From contig OUQQ01000322.1 of NCBI GenBank assembly GCA_900404475.1, positions 1-22,151 of the forward strand: a stretch of DNA of 22,151 bases. Reading direction: 5' to 3'. The stretch is from Spongospora subterranea. Taxonomy: Eukaryota > Endomyxa > Phytomyxea > Plasmodiophorida > Plasmodiophoridae. The translations under genes and the position numbers were made by a program. The notes under the pieces were generated by a model. The model made no database searches. It was not told the DNA's origin and saw only the letters and a list, made by a program, of their open reading frames with translations. Shown here in pieces: positions 17,577 through 22,151 of this stretch; within the stretch, counting starts at the first letter, position 1; the number at the start of each line of letters is the position of its first letter.

Positions 17577-17756
17577 TTATAGCTGAAGAAATGAGTTTAC
17601 TATTAGTTTGGCGGTTAGCGTGCGTCTGGGATGAGTGAATATATTGAAACCGGCTAAGATCGGGAACAAACAGCTATGAGAGAGACATTTACTCATCCCA
17701 GACGCACGCTGACCCATCAAAGCTGCTGGAAAACTCATTCCTTTAGTTCTAAATTG
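17577..17756. repeat. fold-back element: long imperfect inverted repeat with 20-bp perfect inner arms
   Basis: AGCGTGCGTCTGGGATGAGT at 17617-17636 is exactly complementary to 17691-17710. The pairing continues outward, imperfectly: AATGAGTTT at about 17590 pairs with AAACTCATT near 17731-17739, and A/T-rich flanks pair further out. Arms are about 60 bp around a 54-base spacer. It resembles a MITE-type fold-back or a hairpin RNA precursor. No transposase or clear target-site duplication was found, and the open frame across it is a by-product. Confidence 0.75.
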
Positions 17757-17800
17757 CATAAAACAGAGAACACTAGTTGCCAGATCATTGGCACGCCAGC

Positions 17801-18341
17801 ATGGATCACAGCGAAGTGATCGATCTTACTAACCGCCCTCCTCAGGAACTACGTTCCCCTCGTACTGTAAGTAACTCTCAGTATCTATCTTTTCCTTAGA
17901 ATACAAGGAGATACCAGTCGATTTAGCTTACGCTGACTTAGCAGCCTATATACCAACAAGCGATTAGAACATCTCCACGAAGTATTGGTATTCCGACTAA
18001 GAAACCGGTACGTTGTAGGGAAGGTTTCAATCTGAAGGTAACTCGATCTGTTCTTCAAGGGACGTCTTTTCGCGCTCAAGTAAACAATGGCCGGGATTAT
18101 CCAATCTGGCGCGCCATTGATCGGGCGGCTAGTGTTCCCCGACGCATTGCAGCCAATGGCAGGGACTGACCGCTTTCCGTTTCCTGATATGATTCAGGAA
18201 CCCCTTTCCAAAGGAAACGTCTCACCTTGTACCTACTCTATCATGTGGGTGGCACTGGCCCAACAATTCACGACAAAAATCACTTCATCCATGACTGTAG
18301 AAGAGTGTTGTAACTTAGTCAAAACGGAAAAAACGACGTGA
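17801..18341 (+). CDS. unidentified protein with a SUMO-interaction-like N-terminus (three exons proposed)
   Basis: Exon 1 (17801-17866) reads MDHSEVIDLTNRPPQE and ends at a consensus GTAAGT donor. Exon 2 (17942-18079) starts after CTTAG and reads QPIYQQAIRTSPRSIGIPTK, then CREGFNLKVTRSVLQG. Exon 3 (18153-18341) follows GCATTGCAG and reads PMAGTDRFPFPDMIQEP, ending in TGA. All junctions are phase 0, and the product has about 130 residues. EVIDLT at residues 5-10 fits the hydrophobic SUMO-interacting motif, but such short motifs arise by chance. If the 73-bp second intron is kept, the frame stays open to a TGA at 18167-18169, giving a different C-terminus. The exact acceptor of intron 1 could be three bases later. 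No domain is recognised. Confidence 0.48.
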
Positions 18342-18507
18342 AAACGTTTCACTGCCGTTACGTTGCGTATATTAGATCACTCACATGTTTTTACGCAACC
18401 CTATCACAACCCCACAAAACAAGGTGTTCAGTGTGGAGATTCATTGACTGTCGGAGCTGTAACAGGTTACTTTACAGTCATGCGGTGCAAATACATTTCT
18501 CTGATTT

Positions 18508-18849
18508 TCATTTCTCGCGACTATGAAATGGAGGCGTTCGTCTCGATCGTTTAATCTTAAGAGGTGGTCCAGTTGCGAAGAAGGTCAGATCAACCCGATA
18601 CAATGCAATGTGGCCGTCGACATGAAACTGTTCGAGTTCTATTTTTCGGGACCATACGATCATACGTAGTTGGTTGAAGGTAGCGGGAGGTTTACAACAT
18701 CCGGTTCTGCCATCACTCATTGTCAGAACTTGATTGTTCAGCCTGGTGCGGGTAAGCGTATCTGTACTGCCAACGCTTGCATTCAGAAAGTGGCCATGTA
18801 AAGGAGACAGATTGATCGGGGTGTTCATCCAGTCCACAGTTGGCCGCTG
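18508..18849 (-). CDS. C-terminal exon of an unidentified minus-strand gene
   Basis: The frame opens after a good acceptor (TTTTCTGATCGGCGCAG, exon from 18849) and runs for 113 codons to TGA at 18508-18510. It contains PTVDWMNTPINLSPLHGHFL, then GRTGCCKPPATFNQLRMIVW and IELEQFHVDGHIALYRVDL, and ends in a basic KIKRSRR tail. Codon use and hydrophobic pattern look coding, with beta-strand-like stretches. The upstream exon is probably at about 18890-18960 behind a short intron of about 37 bp, but its frame is unclear. I do not recognise the family. The gene is convergent with the one ending at 18341. Confidence 0.5.
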   Translation of the reverse strand, partial: QRPTVDWMNTPINLSPLHGHFLNASVGSTDTLTRTRLNNQVLTMSDGRTGCCKPPATFNQLRMIVWSRKIELEQFHVDGHIALYRVDLTFFATGPPLKIKRSRRTPPFHSREK

Positions 18850-19035
18850 CTGCGCCGATCAGAAAACAAAAACGATGAGTCACCTTCCTGATTATTATTC
18901 GATATTGATTGATCAGAAGAAGTCTCCGTTCCAGATTGATTTAATCTTCCAAATCACACCCTGCGTATAGGCAGGTTAGTATACATCTACGTCGCCAAAC
19001 ATACCCTGGCTTCATAGAACCACTCTCTCACAAGT

Positions 19036-22000
19036 ATGGGTCGGTCTCCATTTTCTTCCAATCCAACTACATCTCGTAGCCCTGCCAAATTGACGCTTTT
19101 TGACACCGCCACCGTTTTATCCAAGGGATTCCTGTCGGAATTTGAGAAACACGCCGTCGGTGGGATTGAAAAAACGCTGACGTTGGAGAAAGGCCTCCTT
19201 GGGCATGGACGACGCCGACGCCCCTCATATTCGATAGAGTCCGGTCCGACGTTTCTTTCTTTTCGAGGAAAAACTGTCGATACGTTCAATCACGCCTTCG
19301 TTCCCGAACACGCCGAGGTCGTTGGACATTATCAGCCCCAAGGCGATCTCCCTGGAAAATTCATATGGGTCTCGAAGAGCGCCGGCGTGATTGCAATCCG
19401 GGCGGCATTGGACTTGAACGAATATCACGCACCAGATCTGCTGGTGAGGCTGAAAGACGCTTATCGTCTAATGATCGTCATGGTTAGTGTCCTTCGCGCC
19501 GACGGAATGTATTTTTGTCAAACCGAATCCGGCGTTGACGTATATTTGATTCGAGACCCTCGTTTGCCCCAAATTCGTCTCTTTCAGGAATCCGCAGTTC
19601 TGCAATTCACAAACAATTCCTATCGTCAGGTGATTACCAAGTTTGCCGTCGATCCTCGAAATGTTATCCTCAATTACGTAGCCGGCGTGGAATCGCTGAC
19701 AAAACAGACCTTCCAGGATGATGATGGTGTCGTCGTCGGGTTACGAATGACCGACGCAGAAGGCGCGTTCATTCAATACACGTTCAGTAAATCGGGCAAG
19801 CTGTTGGCCACACAATTCCACGATTGCGAGGATGGTGATGCTGATGATGAGGAAGATGACGAGAGCGTCGACGAGAACGGAGATGAAGATGATCACGCCT
19901 ATTGGAGCGATTTATCGGACGAGTTTCAACTTGAAGACGATGAACACAGTGATGGCGATGACGACGTTCTTGATATTCCCATCCCGCCGGAAGCTGACTT
20001 CGCACCTGCAGTACACGATCCAAATCCAGCATCTTCCTCGTTGCAAGATGACCTGATCAATGCAACAACGCTGATCCCATCATATAATTCAGTTGTTCCA
20101 CCAATCCACGAACGCCCGGTAATTGTACCAACGGTTGAAGACCTCGTATCTAGTGGATTAGTTTATCCAACGGCACTGTCTCCCGAATTGCATGATGCGG
20201 GTCATATTACTCCTTGGACACCAACCTCATCACAGCAGGTATTTGCAACTTCACCAAACCCTTAAGCATTAGTTTCAAACATTGATCATTAGGCTTTGGA
20301 TGATGCCGAAGCTGGTCAACCATCAGGCCGAGAAATCAACCCAGATGATGACAGCAGCTCTGTTCTCCTAGCTGGCAATTGTCCGATTGAATTTGGTAGG
20401 AGACCCCATTCTATCTACGTTAGCCACATTCAGCGTTTCAATATTCAGATAACAACCAAGAGGAAGGCCACGCTGCCTTTATTAATGCTGCTGCACTTTC
20501 TTTACCTCCTACAGGGTCATTTGACGTCCCTGATCCTACTTCAGCGGAAGAAGAACCTAAAGGATTTTTCTCCAGTCTCAAAAGTCTATTCAGCAAACCT
20601 AAGGTTTGGGTCACCTCAAGCTTATTTTGGGGTCATCTAATATTTACTCTAGGCAGCGCAGCCTGTTGAAACTGATTCACGCCCGGATGGTAATGCTACC
20701 GATCCCAATTCGGAGTCTGCACGTGATACGTCATCGACTCTCGTGAATCCTGAAAGCCGATCTATCCTCCCCTCATCATCTCCGTTGCCAACTGGCCATG
20801 ACAACGTCAAAAGCGACATTCCTCCAGACCTAAACCGTCGTTCACCTGTTTCGCAACACGACGCACTCCCTCTGAGGCCCAACGAACGCGGTGTTCCTGA
20901 TCAGGGCTCATCACCTGTCAGCTCTAATGATCTTCGTGTTCCGGACCAACGGTCGTCACCTTTGAGCTCTGATGACGGTCGTGTTCCTGAACAACGCTGG
21001 TCGCCAATGAAATCCGATGACATTCGTATTCCTGAACAACGCTCGTCACCAATGAGCCCTAATGATCATCATATTTCTGACCAACGCTCGTCGCCTTTCC
21101 GCTCTGATGATCGTGGTGTTCCTCAAAAACCCTCGTTGCCAAAGAGGTTTAATGATCGTCGTGTTCCAGATCAACGCTCGTTCCCTTTCAGCTCTGATTA
21201 TCGTGGTGTTCCTGATCAACCATCGTTCCCTTTGAGCTCTGATGATGGGCGGTTTGCTGGTCAACGCTCGTCGCCAGTGAGTTCCTATGATCGTCGTGTC
21301 CCTGAAAAACCCTCGTCGCCAAGGAGCTCTGATGACCATCGTGTTCCTGATCAACGTTCATCCCCTTTGAATTCTGATGATCGTCGTGGTTCTGATCAGC
21401 GCTCGCCACCTTTGAATTCGGATGATCGTCGTATTCCTGACCAACGATTTTCCCTTTTGAGCTCTGATGATCGTCGTGTTCCTGATGAACGCTGGACACC
21501 TATGAATTCTGATGATCATCGTGTTCCTGATCAACGCTCATTACCTTCGAGCTCTGAGGATGTTCGTGTTCCTGATCAACGATCGTCTCCTCTACGCTCT
21601 GATAATCATCGTGTTCCTGATCAACGCTCGGGCCCTTTCAGATTTGATGATGTTCGTGTTCCTGATCAACGATCGTCTCCTTTGAGCTCTGATGACCATA
21701 GTGTTCCTGATCAACGATCGGGCCCTTTCAGATCTGATGATGTTCGTTTTCCTGATCAACGCTCGGGCCCTTTGAGCTCTGATGTTCCTGATCAACGATC
21801 GTCTCCTCTACGCTCTGATGATCATCGTGTTCCTGATCAACGCTCGAGCCCTTTGAGCTCTGATGATCATCGTGTTCTTGATCAGCGATCGTCTCCTCTA
21901 CCCTCTGATAATCATCGTTTTCCTGATCAACACTTATTACCTTTGACCTCTGATGATCATCGTGATCCTGATCAACGCTCGGCTCCTTTGCGCTCTGATG

Positions 22001-22151
22001 ACTATAGTGTTCCTGATCAACGCTCTCTCCCTTTAAGCTCTGATGATCATCGTGTTCCAGAGCAACGATGGTCTCCTCTACGCTTTGATGATCATCGTGT
22101 TCCTGATCAACGCTCGGGCCCTTTGAGCTCTGATGATGTTCGTGTTCCTGA
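19036..22151 (+). CDS. large acidic protein with a C-terminal array of 15-residue repeats (partial at right edge)
   Basis: Exons are 19036-20238, 20293-20395, 20434-20603 and 20653 to the edge, with introns of 54, 38 and 49 bp. All phases agree, giving at least 991 residues. Residues 1-260 look globular, with an RRRR cluster at 59-62 and alternating strands such as KFIWVSKSAGVIAIRAAL. Residues 264-313 are very acidic (CEDGDADDEEDDESVDENGD). Exons 2-3 add a linker with KGFFSSLKSLFSKPK, a likely amphipathic helix. From about residue 578, 28 units of the type SSPLSSDDHRVPDQR follow without a stop. I recognise no family for the N-terminal part. The repeat region should be disordered, and its SP and SSDD sites would suit proline-directed and CK2-type kinases (inference). 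A plain ORF call would wrongly end this gene at 20265. Confidence 0.82.
20908..22151 (+). repeat. coding minisatellite, 45-bp unit, 28 copies to the window edge
   Basis: Units begin at 20908 and repeat every 45 bp, coding a 15-residue motif with Pro at positions 3 and 12 and an S-D-D-x-R core. Unit 20 lacks 9 bp, an in-frame loss of three residues. The last unit starts at 22114 and is cut by the window end. The later units (from about unit 10) are more alike than the first nine, and several share the TGATCA word. No stop or frameshift occurs in any unit, which argues that the array is translated. Confidence 0.95.

Noticed and set aside
17577..17759. Minus-strand 60-codon frame
   Set aside because: It lies entirely within the fold-back element and has no motif.
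19036..20265. Gene end at 20265
   Set aside because: The TAA at the end of this frame lies in a 54-bp intron (20239-20292); splicing continues the protein into the repeat array.
21046..21795. Minus-strand frames across the 45-bp repeats (Ile/Arg-rich translations)
   Set aside because: They are antisense by-products of the repeat period; the plus-strand exon continues in frame from an upstream spliced gene.
20880..22151. CRISPR-like array
   Set aside because: The repeats are directly adjacent with no unique spacers, keep a reading frame, and lie in a spliced eukaryotic gene. They are a coding minisatellite.

Overview
The window looks like a compact eukaryotic genome, most likely a fungus. 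Genes carry short GT-AG introns (38 to 75 bp where the exons are clear, up to about 280 bp elsewhere), lie on both strands and share the window with decayed Ty1/copia and chromodomain-type Ty3/gypsy retrotransposons. A small RIIa-domain protein, a type mainly found in cilia and flagella, hints at a flagellated organism such as a zoosporic early-diverging fungus. That assignment is inference; nothing here fixes the species.

Layout. 1-670 (minus): end of a Ty1/copia pol frame. 876-1403: an intact DUF1771-Smr domain gene. 1404-2846: no secure gene. 2847-6419 (minus): one decayed gypsy pol (zinc knuckle, protease, RT, RNase H, integrase, chromodomain). 6405-7450 (plus): a second, diverged gypsy fragment lying head-to-head with the first and interrupted by a SINE-like repeat. 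7614-8429 (minus): a secreted protein of unknown function. 9115-9383 (minus): a second copy of the SINE-like repeat. 9440-9990 (minus): an exon-rich locus whose last frame holds one in-frame TAG.

10036-11644: a three-exon gene for a protein with two RRM-like domains. 12385-13344: two more joined exons, either a separate gene or its continuation. 13404-13681 (minus): a two-exon RIIa-domain gene. 13989-14171: a small ORF with a good Kozak context and poly(A) signals. 15152-15727 (minus): a complete four-exon TRAPPC2/Trs20 (sedlin) gene, the best identification in the window. 16188-17453: small ORFs and a duplicated Pro/Gln-rich segment. 17577-17756: a fold-back element. 17801-18341 and 18508-18849: two unidentified spliced genes, convergent on each other. 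19036 to the right edge: a large spliced gene whose C-terminus is a 45-bp tandem array coding 28 copies of a 15-residue Ser/Pro/Asp repeat.

The genes do not form an evident pathway. The most unusual items are the 15-residue repeat protein, the SINE-like family, the RIIa mini-gene missed by plain ORF calling, the fold-back element and the in-frame TAG.
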